A stretch of DNA of 64,000 nucleotides from Aeromicrobium chenweiae (lineage in GTDB: Bacteria; Actinomycetota; Actinomycetes; Propionibacteriales; Nocardioidaceae): NCBI RefSeq assembly GCF_003065605.1, contig NZ_CP026952.1, forward strand, positions 124,001 to 188,000, written 5' to 3'. The notes beneath the pieces were generated by a model, which saw only the letters and a program-made list of their open reading frames with translations, made no database searches and was not told the origin of the DNA. Shown here piece after piece: positions 49,601 to 58,481 of this stretch (positions within the stretch are counted from its first letter, which is position 1; every line of letters starts with the position of its first letter). The position numbers and the translations under genes were made by a program.

Positions 49601-51034
49601 TCAGTCGGGCCAGGCGATGCTGAGGTACTGGGTCTCCTGGAACTCCTCCAGGCCGGCCCGGGCACCCTCGCGGCCGATGCCGCTCTGCTTCATCCCGCCG
49701 AACGGGGCCGCCGGGTCGGACACCAGGCCGCGGTTGACGCCGACCATGCCCGCCTCGATCGACTCGCCGAGCCGCATGCCGCGCTGGAGCTCGCCCGCGT
49801 AGACGTACGCCGCGAGGCCCATCTCGGTGTCGTTCGCCAGGGCGATGACTTCCTCGTCGGTGCTCCAGGTGACGATCGGCGCGACCGGGCCGAAGATCTC
49901 CTCGTGGACGATCTCCGCGTCGGCCGGGACGTTGCTGAGGACCGTCGGCGGGAAGTAGAAGCCCTTGCTGTCGGCGGGGACGGACGCCTGGTGGGTGATC
50001 TTCGCCCCCGCCTCCAGAGCCCCGGCGAGCAGCGCGTGGGTGTCGTCGACCGCCTTGGCGTTGATCATCGGACCGATGTCCGAGCCCTCGCTGGCCGGGC
50101 CGACGGTGAGCGCCTCGACCTTCGCGCCGAGCTTGGCGGTGAACTCCTCGACCACGGCCTCGTGCACGTACAGCCGGTTGGCCGCGGTGCAGGCCTGGCC
50201 GCCGCCGCGGAACTTCGCGATCATCGCGCCCTCGACCGCGGCGTCGATGTCCGCGTCGTCGGTGACGATGAAGGGGGCGTTGCCGCCGAGCTCCATCGAG
50301 GAGTTCACGACGCGTTCGGCGGCCTGCTTCAGCAGCACGCGGCCGATGCCGGTGGAGCCTGTGAACGAGATCTTGCGGACCCGGGCGTCCTCGAGCCAGG
50401 TGCCGACGATCTTGCCGGCCGACTTGGACGGGACGATGTTGACGACGCCTTCAGGCGCGCCCGCCTCGACCATCAGCCGGGCGATCGCGAACGTCGTCAG
50501 CGGCGTCTCGGACGCGGGCTTGATGACGACCGTGCACCCGGCGGCCAGCGCCGGGGCGATCTTGCGGGTCGCCATCGCGGCCGGGAAGTTCCACGGCGTG
50601 ACGAGCGCCGCGACGCCGACCGGGTGGTGGGTCACGACGGTGCGGGTGCCCCCGGCCGGCGAGGAGCCGTAGTCGCCGCCCATGCGGACGCCCTCCTCGG
50701 CGTACCAGCGGAAGAACTCCGCGGAGTACGCCACCTCGCCCTTGGCGTCGGTCAGCGACTTGCCGTTCTCGGCCGCGATCAGCGCGCCGAGCTCGTCCTG
50801 GTCGCGGATCATCAGCTCGTACGTCCGGCGCAGGATCTCGCCGCGCTCGCGCGGGGCGACCTTGCGCCACGAGATCAGGGCGGCGGCCGCGGCGTCGACC
50901 GCAGCGGTCGCGTCCTGGACGCCGCCGTTGGAGACGGCGCGGATCGGTTCGCCGGTCGCGGGATCGACGACGTCGAACTCCCCGTCGGCGCCGGGCAGCC
51001 ACTCGTTGTTGATGAACACGTCTGTCACGGTCAT
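49601..51034 (-). CDS. gabD: Succinate-semialdehyde dehydrogenase
   Basis: A 477-residue aldehyde dehydrogenase with VTPWNFPAAMATRKIAPALA, SFTGSTGIGRVL, MELGGNAPFIV (general base Glu) and the nucleophile in GGGQACTAANRLYV. The C-terminus PFGGMKQSGIGREGARAGLE is typical of GabD. It oxidises succinate semialdehyde to succinate in 4-aminobutyrate breakdown. The ATG overlaps the stop of the GabT gene (ATGA), which provides the substrate, so the assignment is firm. Confidence 0.93.
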   Translation of the reverse strand: MTVTDVFINNEWLPGADGEFDVVDPATGEPIRAVSNGGVQDATAAVDAAAAALISWRKVAPRERGEILRRTYELMIRDQDELGALIAAENGKSLTDAKGEVAYSAEFFRWYAEEGVRMGGDYGSSPAGGTRTVVTHHPVGVAALVTPWNFPAAMATRKIAPALAAGCTVVIKPASETPLTTFAIARLMVEAGAPEGVVNIVPSKSAGKIVGTWLEDARVRKISFTGSTGIGRVLLKQAAERVVNSSMELGGNAPFIVTDDADIDAAVEGAMIAKFRGGGQACTAANRLYVHEAVVEEFTAKLGAKVEALTVGPASEGSDIGPMINAKAVDDTHALLAGALEAGAKITHQASVPADSKGFYFPPTVLSNVPADAEIVHEEIFGPVAPIVTWSTDEEVIALANDTEMGLAAYVYAGELQRGMRLGESIEAGMVGVNRGLVSDPAAPFGGMKQSGIGREGARAGLEEFQETQYLSIAWPD

Positions 51035-52365
51035 GCTGTTGCCTCCTCGAAAGCGGTGGTCAGGACGTCGAGCGCCTCGGTGAGCAGCTCGTCGCTGATG
51101 GCGAGCGGCGGCAGGAACCGGAGCACGTTGCCGTACGTCCCACACGTCAACACAATCACGCCGCTCCTATGGGCGCTCGCCGCGACCTGGCGCGCGAGCT
51201 CGGCGTCGGGCTCGGTCGTGCCGGGCTTCACCAGCTCGACGGCGACCATCGCGCCCCGCCCGCGGACGTCGCCCACGCGGTCGTCGTCGGCCTGCAGCCG
51301 GTTGAGCCGGTCGAGCATGAGCCGCCCGATGTCGCCGGCGCGCGCGACGAGCCCCTCGGCCTCGATCGTCTCGATGGTGGCGAGCGCCGCGGCGCACGCG
51401 AGCGGGTTGCCGCCGTACGTCCCGCCGAGGCCGCTGACGTGCGAGGCGTCCATGATGTCGCCGCGACCGGTGACGGCCGAGAGCGGGAGACCGCCGGCGA
51501 TGCCCTTCGCGGTCACGATCAGGTCTGGGACGACGCCCTCGTGGTCGCACGCGAAGAGGTCGCCGGTGCGGGCGAACCCGGTCTGCACCTCGTCGGCGAT
51601 GAACACGACGTCGTGCGCGGCGCACCACTGTGACAGGGCGGGCAGGAAGCCGTCGGCCGGGACGATGAAGCCGCCCTCTCCCTGGATGGGCTCGATGACG
51701 ACGGCGGCGAGGTTGGCGGAGCCGACCTGCTTCTCGATCACGTCGATCGCGCGCTCGGCCGCGGTCTGGCCGTCCACGTCCTTCTCGTCGCGGAACGGGT
51801 AGGACAGCGGTGCGCGGTAGATCTCCGGCGCGAACGGCCCGAAGCCACTCTTGTACGGCATCGACTTCGCGGTCATCGCCATCGTCAGGTTCGTGCGCCC
51901 GTGGTACGCGTGGTCGAACACCACGACGGCCTGCCGCCGGGTGTGAGCGCGGGCGATCTTGATCGCGTTCTCGACGGCCTCGGCGCCGGAGTTGAACAGG
52001 GCCGACCTCTTCTCGTGGTCACCGGGGGTCAGCCGGTTGAGCGCCTCCGCGACCGCGACGTAGCCCTCGTACGGCGTGACCATGAAGCACGTGTGCGTGA
52101 ACGCCTCGACCTGCTCGCGGACGGCCTCGACGACCCGGGGCGCGCTGTTGCCGACGGTCGTCACCGCGATGCCCGAGCCGAGGTCGATGAACGAGTTGCC
52201 GTCGACGTCCTTGACGATGCCGCCACCGGCCTCGACCGCGAACACCGGCATGGTCGTGCCGATGCCTCGGGCGACGGCGGCGTTCTTGCGCGACATCAGC
52301 TCCAGCGAGCGGGGGCCGGGGATCTCGGTGACGAGGTGGCGACGTTGTTCGAGGGAGGCAGGCAT
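51031..52365 (-). CDS. gabT: 4-aminobutyrate aminotransferase
   Basis: A 444-residue class III aminotransferase. Key features are FNSGAEAVENAIKIAR, FDHAYHGRTNL, EPIQGEGGFIVP, IADEVQTGFARTG, and the PLP lysine in LIVTAKGIAGG, then GGTYGGNPLACAAAL. It transfers the amino group of 4-aminobutyrate to 2-oxoglutarate. The start MPASLEQRRHL has GAGAGGA eight bases before. It is first of a two-gene operon with gabD and is divergent from a LysR regulator 70 bp away. Confidence 0.94.
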   Translation of the reverse strand: MPASLEQRRHLVTEIPGPRSLELMSRKNAAVARGIGTTMPVFAVEAGGGIVKDVDGNSFIDLGSGIAVTTVGNSAPRVVEAVREQVEAFTHTCFMVTPYEGYVAVAEALNRLTPGDHEKRSALFNSGAEAVENAIKIARAHTRRQAVVVFDHAYHGRTNLTMAMTAKSMPYKSGFGPFAPEIYRAPLSYPFRDEKDVDGQTAAERAIDVIEKQVGSANLAAVVIEPIQGEGGFIVPADGFLPALSQWCAAHDVVFIADEVQTGFARTGDLFACDHEGVVPDLIVTAKGIAGGLPLSAVTGRGDIMDASHVSGLGGTYGGNPLACAAALATIETIEAEGLVARAGDIGRLMLDRLNRLQADDDRVGDVRGRGAMVAVELVKPGTTEPDAELARQVAASAHRSGVIVLTCGTYGNVLRFLPPLAISDELLTEALDVLTTAFEEATA

Positions 52366-52435
52366 GATGCCATCCTCTCGGCGGCGGTCTATGCCGTCCA
52401 ATACTCATCACTGATCGCGACTATGCTCCGCAGGC

Positions 52436-53326
52436 ATGGAACTGCGCACCCTGGGCTACTTCGTCGCCGTGGCCGAGACCGGCTCGGTCAGCGCCGCGGC
52501 GGAGGTGGTCCACGTGACCCAGCCCGCCATCTCCCGGCAGCTGCGTCAGCTCGAGACCGACCTCGGCGTGGACCTGTTCTCCCGTTCGGCCGGGCGGCTG
52601 CGGCTCAGCGCCGCCGGCCGGGAGTTCCTGCCCCACGCCCAGGACGTGCTGCGTCGCGCGGCCGGTGCGCGGGCCGCCGCCAAGTCGTACGCCGCGGGCC
52701 GGCTCGAGAGCCTGACGATCGCGGCGCCGACGACGACGCTGACCGACGTCATCGCCCCGTTCCTGGCCACGCTGCACGCGGACGACCCCATGCCGACCGT
52801 GCTGGAGTCGGACCCGCACGAGGCGTACGCGGCGCTGCGGCACGGCGCGGACCTGGCGATCGTGACCGAGCCGCCGCGCGGTCCGCTCGCCAGTGCGGCG
52901 ATCGCCGTGCTTCCGGTGTGGGCCTTCGTGCCGGCCGGCCACCGGTGGGCCACGCAGGACACGATCCGCCTGCGGACGCTGGTGGAGGAGACGCTGCTCG
53001 TGCTGACGCCCGGCTTCCGTCCCCGCCAGATCCTCGACCTCGCGCTCGACCGCGCCGGCGTCAGCGCCGCGTCCGTCGTCGAGTGCAGCAACCCGCAGGT
53101 TGCGCAGGCCCTCGCCGCGGCCGGCCGCGGCGTGGCCGTGGTGACCGACGACGCGCGCTTCGACCTGCACGGCCTGGAGGTCCAGGGCCGCGACGGGCCC
53201 CTGCGGATCGAGCTGTTCGCGGCCTGGGAGCCCGAGCACCACGCGGCAGCGACCTTGGACGCGCTGGCCGGGCGGCTGCGGGACTTCTGCGTGCAGCGCT
53301 ACGGCGCCGACGTCGCGCCCCGTTGA
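52436..53326 (+). CDS. LysR-family regulator, probably of the gab operon
   Basis: A 296-residue LysR protein: N-terminal winged helix MELRTLGYFVAVAETGSVSA / AAEVVHVTQPAISRQLRQLE, then the linker helix and a two-lobed effector domain with TEPPRGPLAS and TPGFRPRQILDL. LysR proteins usually control a divergent neighbour and respond to its substrate, so it likely activates gabTD on 4-aminobutyrate or a derivative. The 70-bp intergenic space contains several T-N11-A patterns but no single clear box. Confidence 0.92.
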   Translation: MELRTLGYFVAVAETGSVSAAAEVVHVTQPAISRQLRQLETDLGVDLFSRSAGRLRLSAAGREFLPHAQDVLRRAAGARAAAKSYAAGRLESLTIAAPTTTLTDVIAPFLATLHADDPMPTVLESDPHEAYAALRHGADLAIVTEPPRGPLASAAIAVLPVWAFVPAGHRWATQDTIRLRTLVEETLLVLTPGFRPRQILDLALDRAGVSAASVVECSNPQVAQALAAAGRGVAVVTDDARFDLHGLEVQGRDGPLRIELFAAWEPEHHAAATLDALAGRLRDFCVQRYGADVAPR

Positions 53327-53437
53327 TTTCACGGATCTTTCACGCCGACGCTGTACGACCCGGCGGGCGCGGGCTACCTTGGCGCGTGGGGGGACAGAGA
53401 GACGGGCTCCACCACCTGCGGAAGGAAGACGTCTCTC

Positions 53438-54571
53438 ATGAAACGCTCACCCGTGGCCCTGCTCGGAGCGGCAGCTCTTGTCGCCGGCAGCGCCCTGTTC
53501 TCCAGTCCGGCAGCCGCCGGCGGGCACGGCCAGCCCGGCTCGCCACGCACTGTCGCCGACGGCCTGCTCACCCCGTTGAAGCTGGCGGTCAGCCAGCACG
53601 GCCGCATGTACGTGTCCCAGAACTTCGCCGGCGAGCTCACCCGGATCTTGCCGAACGGCACGAAGACGCCCGTCGTGACGGTCCCCGGCGAGGAGGTCGG
53701 CGGCGTGTCCGAGCACCGCGGCACCGTCTACTGGACCACGACCGGCGAGGGGTCGGCCAAGGTCTTCGCCCAGCGGCCCGGTCGCGGACCGCAGCAGATC
53801 GCCGACCTGTTCGCGTACGAGAGCACGCGCAACCCCGACGCACGGACGACGTACGGCTTCCGCGACCTCCCGCAGGCCTGCGCCGCGCAGTTCCCCGCCA
53901 GCAGCCCCGCGTCCTACACCGGCATCGTCGAGAGCCATCCGTACGCGACGCTGCCGGCCGGTCGCCGGACCCTCGTGGCCGACGCGGCAGCGAATGCGAT
54001 CTTCTCGGTCGGTCCCCGCGGCCAGGTCAGGACGCTCGCGACCCTGCCGGCGGTCGGCACCGTCGCGACCGCCGAGGCGCTGCAGGCGCAGGGCATGCCG
54101 GCGTGCGCGGCCGGGCACACGTACTACTTCGAGTTCGTCCCGACCGACATCGAGCGCGGCCGTGACGGCTCCCTCTACGTGACGTCCCTGCCGGGCGGTC
54201 CCGAGGACGCGAGCCTGGGCGCGCGCGGCGGCGTGTTCAAGATCGACCCGCGCTCCGGCCAGGCCAGGAAGGTCGCCGGCGGTTTCGTCGGGGCCGTCGA
54301 CCTGGCACTGCTCCCCGACGGGAGGATCGCCGTGGCCGAGCTGTTCGGTGGGGCGGACGGCGCCGGCCAGGTGACGATGGTGCGGCCACGGTCGTCGTAC
54401 CGCCGCACGCTGGACCTCGCCTCGCCCGCAGCGGTCGAGTGGAAGGGCAGTCGGCGCCACGGCAGCCTGTACGTCACCACGGACACGTTCACCGGTGGGG
54501 AACCTGCCCCGGTCGGCAAGGTCCAGGTGCTGTCCTTCGGCTCGCACCGCAAGCACCACCACCGGCGCTGA
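53438..54571 (+). CDS. Secreted ScyD/ScyE-family beta-propeller-like protein
   Basis: A 377-residue exported protein. The signal peptide (MKRSPVALLGAAALVAGSAL) ends near AAAGG. The mature part has repeating blades such as GLLTPLKLAVSQHGRMYVSQ, FVPTDIERGRDGSLYVTSLP and DLALLPDGRIAVAELFG, which is the ScyD/ScyE pattern named from cyanobacterial scytonemin clusters; most actinobacterial members have no known role. A His/Arg-rich tail (RKHHHRR) may bind metal. Single gene followed by a terminator. Confidence 0.82.
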   Translation: MKRSPVALLGAAALVAGSALFSSPAAAGGHGQPGSPRTVADGLLTPLKLAVSQHGRMYVSQNFAGELTRILPNGTKTPVVTVPGEEVGGVSEHRGTVYWTTTGEGSAKVFAQRPGRGPQQIADLFAYESTRNPDARTTYGFRDLPQACAAQFPASSPASYTGIVESHPYATLPAGRRTLVADAAANAIFSVGPRGQVRTLATLPAVGTVATAEALQAQGMPACAAGHTYYFEFVPTDIERGRDGSLYVTSLPGGPEDASLGARGGVFKIDPRSGQARKVAGGFVGAVDLALLPDGRIAVAELFGGADGAGQVTMVRPRSSYRRTLDLASPAAVEWKGSRRHGSLYVTTDTFTGGEPAPVGKVQVLSFGSHRKHHHRR

Positions 54572-54597
54572 GCGCTGCGTGCTGAGCGGGGTCGGGT

Positions 54598-54620
54598 GCT
54601 CCGGGTCGGCGACCCGGAGC
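54598..54620. terminator. Hairpin between convergent genes
   Basis: Perfect GCTCCGGGTC / GACCCGGAGC with a three-base loop between the ScyD-like and DUF3817 genes. Confidence 0.7.
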
Positions 54621-54627
54621 GCCCGCC

Positions 54628-54981
54628 CTACGCCAGCGTGTCGGCGCGGACGGTGTCGCGGCGGGTCAGCAGGCCGTCCCGCTCGGCCTTCTTCTCGAAC
54701 CAGATCGAGGCGAACGGGGGGATGGCCGCGAGCAGGGCGATCACGCCGGTCTTGATGTTCCAGCGGAACACGAAGAAGCAGATGACGCTCATGATGACGT
54801 AGAGCAGGAAGAAGCCGGCGCCGTGGACCATGCCGGCGACCGGGACGCCGCCCTCCTCGAGTCCGAAGGGCTCGGCGTCCAGGACCCACTTGCAGAACAT
54901 GGCGGCGAGGAGGAGGAGCCACGAGAGGGCTTCTCCGAAGGCGACGACGCGGAACAGGGTGCGGATGACTGAGGGATTCAC
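54628..54981 (-). CDS. DUF3817 family membrane protein
   Basis: A 117-residue protein with three membrane helices (ALSWLLLLAAMFCKWVL, GFFLLYVIMSVICFFVF, TGVIALLAAIPPFASIWF) and conserved features RVVAFGEALSW, HGAGFFLLY and the final FEKKAERDGLL. This is the DUF3817 pattern, small integral membrane proteins of unknown function common in actinobacteria. It diverges from the ACT-domain gene with only about 31 bp between the starts. Confidence 0.87.
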   Translation of the reverse strand: MNPSVIRTLFRVVAFGEALSWLLLLAAMFCKWVLDAEPFGLEEGGVPVAGMVHGAGFFLLYVIMSVICFFVFRWNIKTGVIALLAAIPPFASIWFEKKAERDGLLTRRDTVRADTLA

Positions 54982-55012
54982 CCCTCTACGCTACCCGCGT
55001 AACAGTGGGGAA

Positions 55013-55681
55013 ATGACCGGCGGTGACAATGGTCATATGGCATTCCTGTTGCGCGTCGTGCTCCCCGATGTGCCCGGATCACTCGGCACCCTCGCGACCG
55101 CTCTGGGTGGTGCTGGCGCGGACATCGAGGCCATCGAGATCGTCGAGCGGCGCTCGGACGGCACGGTCGTCGACGACGTGCTGCTGGAGCTGCCGGCCCG
55201 GGTCATGCCGGACGCGCTGATCACGGCCTGCCACCGGCTCGAGGGCGTCACGGTCGACTGGATCTCGCGCTACAACGCCGGGGCCAGCCTGAGCATGGAC
55301 CTGGAGGCGGTCGAGCGGTTCACGGAGGCGCCGCCGCACGCGATCCAGCGTCTGGTCGAGGTCGTGCCGGAGACCTTCCGCACGGACTGGGCGATGGCCC
55401 TCAAGCGGCTGGACGGTCGGGCACACGTCATCGCCAAGTCCGCCACCGCGCCCGAGCTGGTCGAGGAGGCGGTGGACTGGTTGGGCATCCGCGGGGCCAA
55501 GGCCCTGCGCGAGGTCCCCGCGTGGGACTCCACACTGCTGGCCGCGTGCCCCGCGCGGGACCGCCGCGGCGACGCCCTCGTCGTCGTGGTCGGGCGCCAC
55601 GGCGGACCGGAGTTCCTCAAGTCCGAGCTCGCCCGCCTCGGCCACATGGTCTCGTTGGCCGCCTCGGTCCAGGCGGTCTAG
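55013..55681 (+). CDS. ACT-domain protein
   Basis: A 222-residue protein. Residues 10-85 form an ACT domain (AFLLRVVLPDVPGSLGTLAT, then ALGGAGADIEAIEIVERRSD), a fold that binds amino acids to regulate enzymes. The rest (VERFTEAPPHAIQRLVEVVP, AWDSTLLAACPARDRRGDAL) has no domain I recognise but looks like a second regulatory module. TAACAG eight bases before the first ATG suggests a leaderless transcript; an ATG eight codons later is also possible. It overlaps the convergent SDR gene by four bases. Confidence 0.75.
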   Translation: MTGGDNGHMAFLLRVVLPDVPGSLGTLATALGGAGADIEAIEIVERRSDGTVVDDVLLELPARVMPDALITACHRLEGVTVDWISRYNAGASLSMDLEAVERFTEAPPHAIQRLVEVVPETFRTDWAMALKRLDGRAHVIAKSATAPELVEEAVDWLGIRGAKALREVPAWDSTLLAACPARDRRGDALVVVVGRHGGPEFLKSELARLGHMVSLAASVQAV

Positions 55682-56559
55682 TCGGCAGGCTCCGTCTCGG
55701 GGACGTGGGCGTGGTGGAACCGGCCGAGGGCGTCCACCTCGCGCTCGAGGTCGGGCACCGTCTTGCGCGCGATCCGCTTGAGCACCGGCCACGCCAGCGG
55801 CGAGTTGGTCAGCGCCTTGGTCCAGCTGGCCAGCAGCACGCCCTTCGGGACGTACACGCGGCTCTTGCGCCTCGCCATGCCGACGAGGATCAGCTCGACG
55901 CACTCCTCAACGCTCGTCGTGCTGTTGGCGGGGTAGGGCAGCTTGCGCCGCACCTCGCGGAACGCCGGCAGGTCCTTCTCGGCGTTGCGGACGATGTCGG
56001 TGTCGATCCACGACGGGTGGCAGATGCCCACCTCGATGCCCAGGTGGGCGACCTCCTGCTTGTACGCCAGCGCGAGCGACTCCGCGCCGGCCTTGCTGGC
56101 GTTGTACGACGCGAGGCCGGCGAGGGCGGTGAACGAGGCGAGCGACGCGACCACCAGCGCGTACCCGTTGGTGCGCTCTAGGTGCGGGGTGGCGTACTTC
56201 AGGGTGCGGAAGACGCCGTTGACATTGATGTCGACGACCCGTTCGAAGGCGCTGTCGTCGATCTGCCGGACGGTGCCGTACGACGCGATGCCGGCATTGG
56301 CCAGGACGACGTCGATCCGGCCGAAGTGCGCTGCCGCGGCGTCGATCGCGGTCTGGACCTGCTCGCCGTCGCGGACGTCGGCCTCCCACCAGGCGGCGTC
56401 GTCGCCCAGCTCGTCGGCGAGCGCGGCGAGGAGGTCCGGCTCCAGGCCGACCAGCGCGACCCGGCCGCCCCGCTCGACGAATCCGCGCGCGACGCCGGCG
56501 CCGATGCCGCGCGCGGCGCCGGTGACCAGTGCGACCTTGCCTGCAAATGTGTCAGCCAT
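55678..56559 (-). CDS. Short-chain dehydrogenase/reductase
   Basis: A 293-residue classical SDR. The cofactor motif is VTGAARGIGAGVARGFVERG, followed by LANAGI, the catalytic Ser in VVASLASF and Tyr/Lys in SYNASKAGAE. The extended C-terminus (SPLAWPVLKRIARKTVPDLE) with a hydrophobic helix suggests membrane association, as in the actinobacterial SDRs of lipid metabolism. The ATG beginning MADTFAGK was taken in preference to one four codons upstream. Substrate unknown. Confidence 0.88.
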   Translation of the reverse strand: MADTFAGKVALVTGAARGIGAGVARGFVERGGRVALVGLEPDLLAALADELGDDAAWWEADVRDGEQVQTAIDAAAAHFGRIDVVLANAGIASYGTVRQIDDSAFERVVDINVNGVFRTLKYATPHLERTNGYALVVASLASFTALAGLASYNASKAGAESLALAYKQEVAHLGIEVGICHPSWIDTDIVRNAEKDLPAFREVRRKLPYPANSTTSVEECVELILVGMARRKSRVYVPKGVLLASWTKALTNSPLAWPVLKRIARKTVPDLEREVDALGRFHHAHVPETEPAD

Positions 56560-56663
56560 GCGCGCCAACATACCGTCGGTATCCCGAATGTGCCATGGGC
56601 GATGTCACATAGGCTGGCGACACGGCCGCCGGACGGCGTACGCGCCGCTGTAATCTCGCGGGC

Positions 56664-57569
56664 ATGACCGTCTCCGACACCTTCGATCCCTCCGCGTGGA
56701 AGGACGTCCCCGGCTTCGAGGGACTCACCGACATCACGTACCACCGCGCCGTCGACCACGGAACGGTCCGCATCGCGTTCAACCGTCCCGAGGTGCGCAA
56801 CGCGTTCCGGCCGCACACCGTCGACGAGCTGCTGACGGTGCTCGAGCACGCGCGGACGTCCTCGGACGTGGGCTGCGTGCTGCTGACCGGCAACGGACCG
56901 GCGCCCAAGGACGGCGTGTGGGCGTTCTGCTCCGGCGGCGACCAGCGGATCCGGGGCAAGGTCGGCTACCAGTACGCCGAGGGGGCCACCGCGGACACGG
57001 TCGACAAGGGCAAGCTCGGCCGGCTGCACATCCTGGAGTGCCAGCGGCTCATCCGGTTCATGCCGAAGATCGTCATCGCGGTCGTGAACGGCTGGGCGGC
57101 CGGCGGCGGTCACAGCCTGCACGTCGTCGCCGACCTGACGCTGGCGTCCGCGGAGCACGCGAAGTTCAAGCAGACCGACGCCGACGTGGGCTCGTTCGAC
57201 GGCGGCTTCGGCTCGGCGTACCTCGCCCGCCAGGTCGGCCAGAAGTTCGCCCGGGAGATCTTCCTGCTGGGTGACGAGTACTCCGCCGAGGACGCGCACC
57301 GCATGGGCATGGTCAACAAGGTCGTGCCGCACGCCGAGCTCGAGGCCGAGGCGCTGGAGTGGGGCCGCAAGATCAACGCCAAGTCACCCACGGCGCAGCG
57401 CATGCTCAAGTACTCGTTCAACCTCATCGACGACGGGCTGGTCGGCCAGCAGGTGCTGCTCGGCGAGACCACGCGCCTGGCGTACATGACCGACGAGGCG
57501 CAGGAGGGCCGAGACGCGTTCCTGGAGAAGCGCGACCCGGACTTCAGCGAGTACCCCTGGTACTACTGA
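56664..57569 (+). CDS. menB: 1,4-dihydroxy-2-naphthoyl-CoA synthase
   Basis: A 301-residue crotonase-fold enzyme of menaquinone synthesis that closes the ring of o-succinylbenzoyl-CoA. Diagnostic for MenB are the start DITYHRA..GTVRIAFNRPEV, FCSGGDQRIRG, VNGWAAGGGHSLHVVADLTL, the SFDGGFGSAYLAR motif with the catalytic Asp, and the C-terminal FSEYPWYY, which is nearly invariant. The other men genes are not in the window. Actinobacteria use menaquinone as main respiratory quinone. Confidence 0.95.
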   Translation: MTVSDTFDPSAWKDVPGFEGLTDITYHRAVDHGTVRIAFNRPEVRNAFRPHTVDELLTVLEHARTSSDVGCVLLTGNGPAPKDGVWAFCSGGDQRIRGKVGYQYAEGATADTVDKGKLGRLHILECQRLIRFMPKIVIAVVNGWAAGGGHSLHVVADLTLASAEHAKFKQTDADVGSFDGGFGSAYLARQVGQKFAREIFLLGDEYSAEDAHRMGMVNKVVPHAELEAEALEWGRKINAKSPTAQRMLKYSFNLIDDGLVGQQVLLGETTRLAYMTDEAQEGRDAFLEKRDPDFSEYPWYY

Positions 57570-57725
57570 GCGCTCACCGGGAGAGGGCATGTGGATGTCG
57601 GGAGGCGCGGTGGAGACACCGGACGTAGGCTGAAAAAGCCGAGAATCCCGGGCGAGCATCCTGCGCTTGCCGCTTCGGCGTACGTCGACAGCTGGTCATG
57701 ATGGCCAGGGGCGGGCCGAATCGTC

Positions 57726-58400
57726 ATGACAATCCTGGATGCTGCTGTTCCCCCTCCGCACGTGGTCGCGCCGCCGGCGCTGCGTGCCATCGTCGCGCGG
57801 GTCGTGACGCGCATCGCGATCGCCGTGGTGGCCCCGACCGTCCTGTTCGCGACGACCCTGGTGGTCCTCAACCTCTCCGCGGCGATGCTCGTCGCGCTGG
57901 GCTGGCTGATCGGGGCGATGTCGTGGCGGCACGCGACCGGTCGAGGGGTGTCGGGGCTGCTGGTGCTGACCCTCGCGATCTCGGTGGTCAAGACCAGCAT
58001 CACGCTCGCGACCGGGAACGCCTTCATCTACTTCGTGCAGCCGGTGATCGTCGACGTGGTCGTCGCATCGCTCTTCCTCGGCTCACTCGCGCACAGCCGA
58101 CCGCTGGCCGCTCGCATCGCACCGGACTTCTGCCCCCTGGACGCCGAGCTCGCGAGCCGGCCGGGGGTCCAGCGGCTGTTCCGGGGCCTGACGCTCATGT
58201 GGGGCCTGGTCATCCTGAGCAAGGGCGCGGTCACCCTCTGGCTGCTGATGTCGCTGTCGACCGTCGAGTTCGTCCTGGTCAAGAGCCCGGTGATCCTGAC
58301 GCTCACCGCGACCGCCTCGGCGGTGACGATCGCGTGGTCCGTCGCGGTCGGCCGTCGCGAGGGTCTGTTCTGCAACGGGAGCGGTCAGCCCCTGTCCTGA
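57726..58400 (+). CDS. VC0807-like integral membrane protein
   Basis: A 224-residue protein with about six membrane helices (IAVVAPTVLFATTLVVLNL; GLLVLTLAISVVKTSITLAT; VDVVVASLFLGSLAHSRPL; MWGLVILSKGAVTLWLLMSL). Conserved polar bits, FIYFVQP, DFCPLD and SKGAVTLW, resemble the VC0807 family, whose function is not known. It is a single gene between menB and pntA. Confidence 0.7.
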   Translation: MTILDAAVPPPHVVAPPALRAIVARVVTRIAIAVVAPTVLFATTLVVLNLSAAMLVALGWLIGAMSWRHATGRGVSGLLVLTLAISVVKTSITLATGNAFIYFVQPVIVDVVVASLFLGSLAHSRPLAARIAPDFCPLDAELASRPGVQRLFRGLTLMWGLVILSKGAVTLWLLMSLSTVEFVLVKSPVILTLTATASAVTIAWSVAVGRREGLFCNGSGQPLS

Positions 58401-58481
58401 CGGGGCACTCGCCGTCCCGATGGTGAGACACGCGTCTCACCCGGTGGTCGCCCCACGTGGCAAGCCGATAGCGTTCGCCGA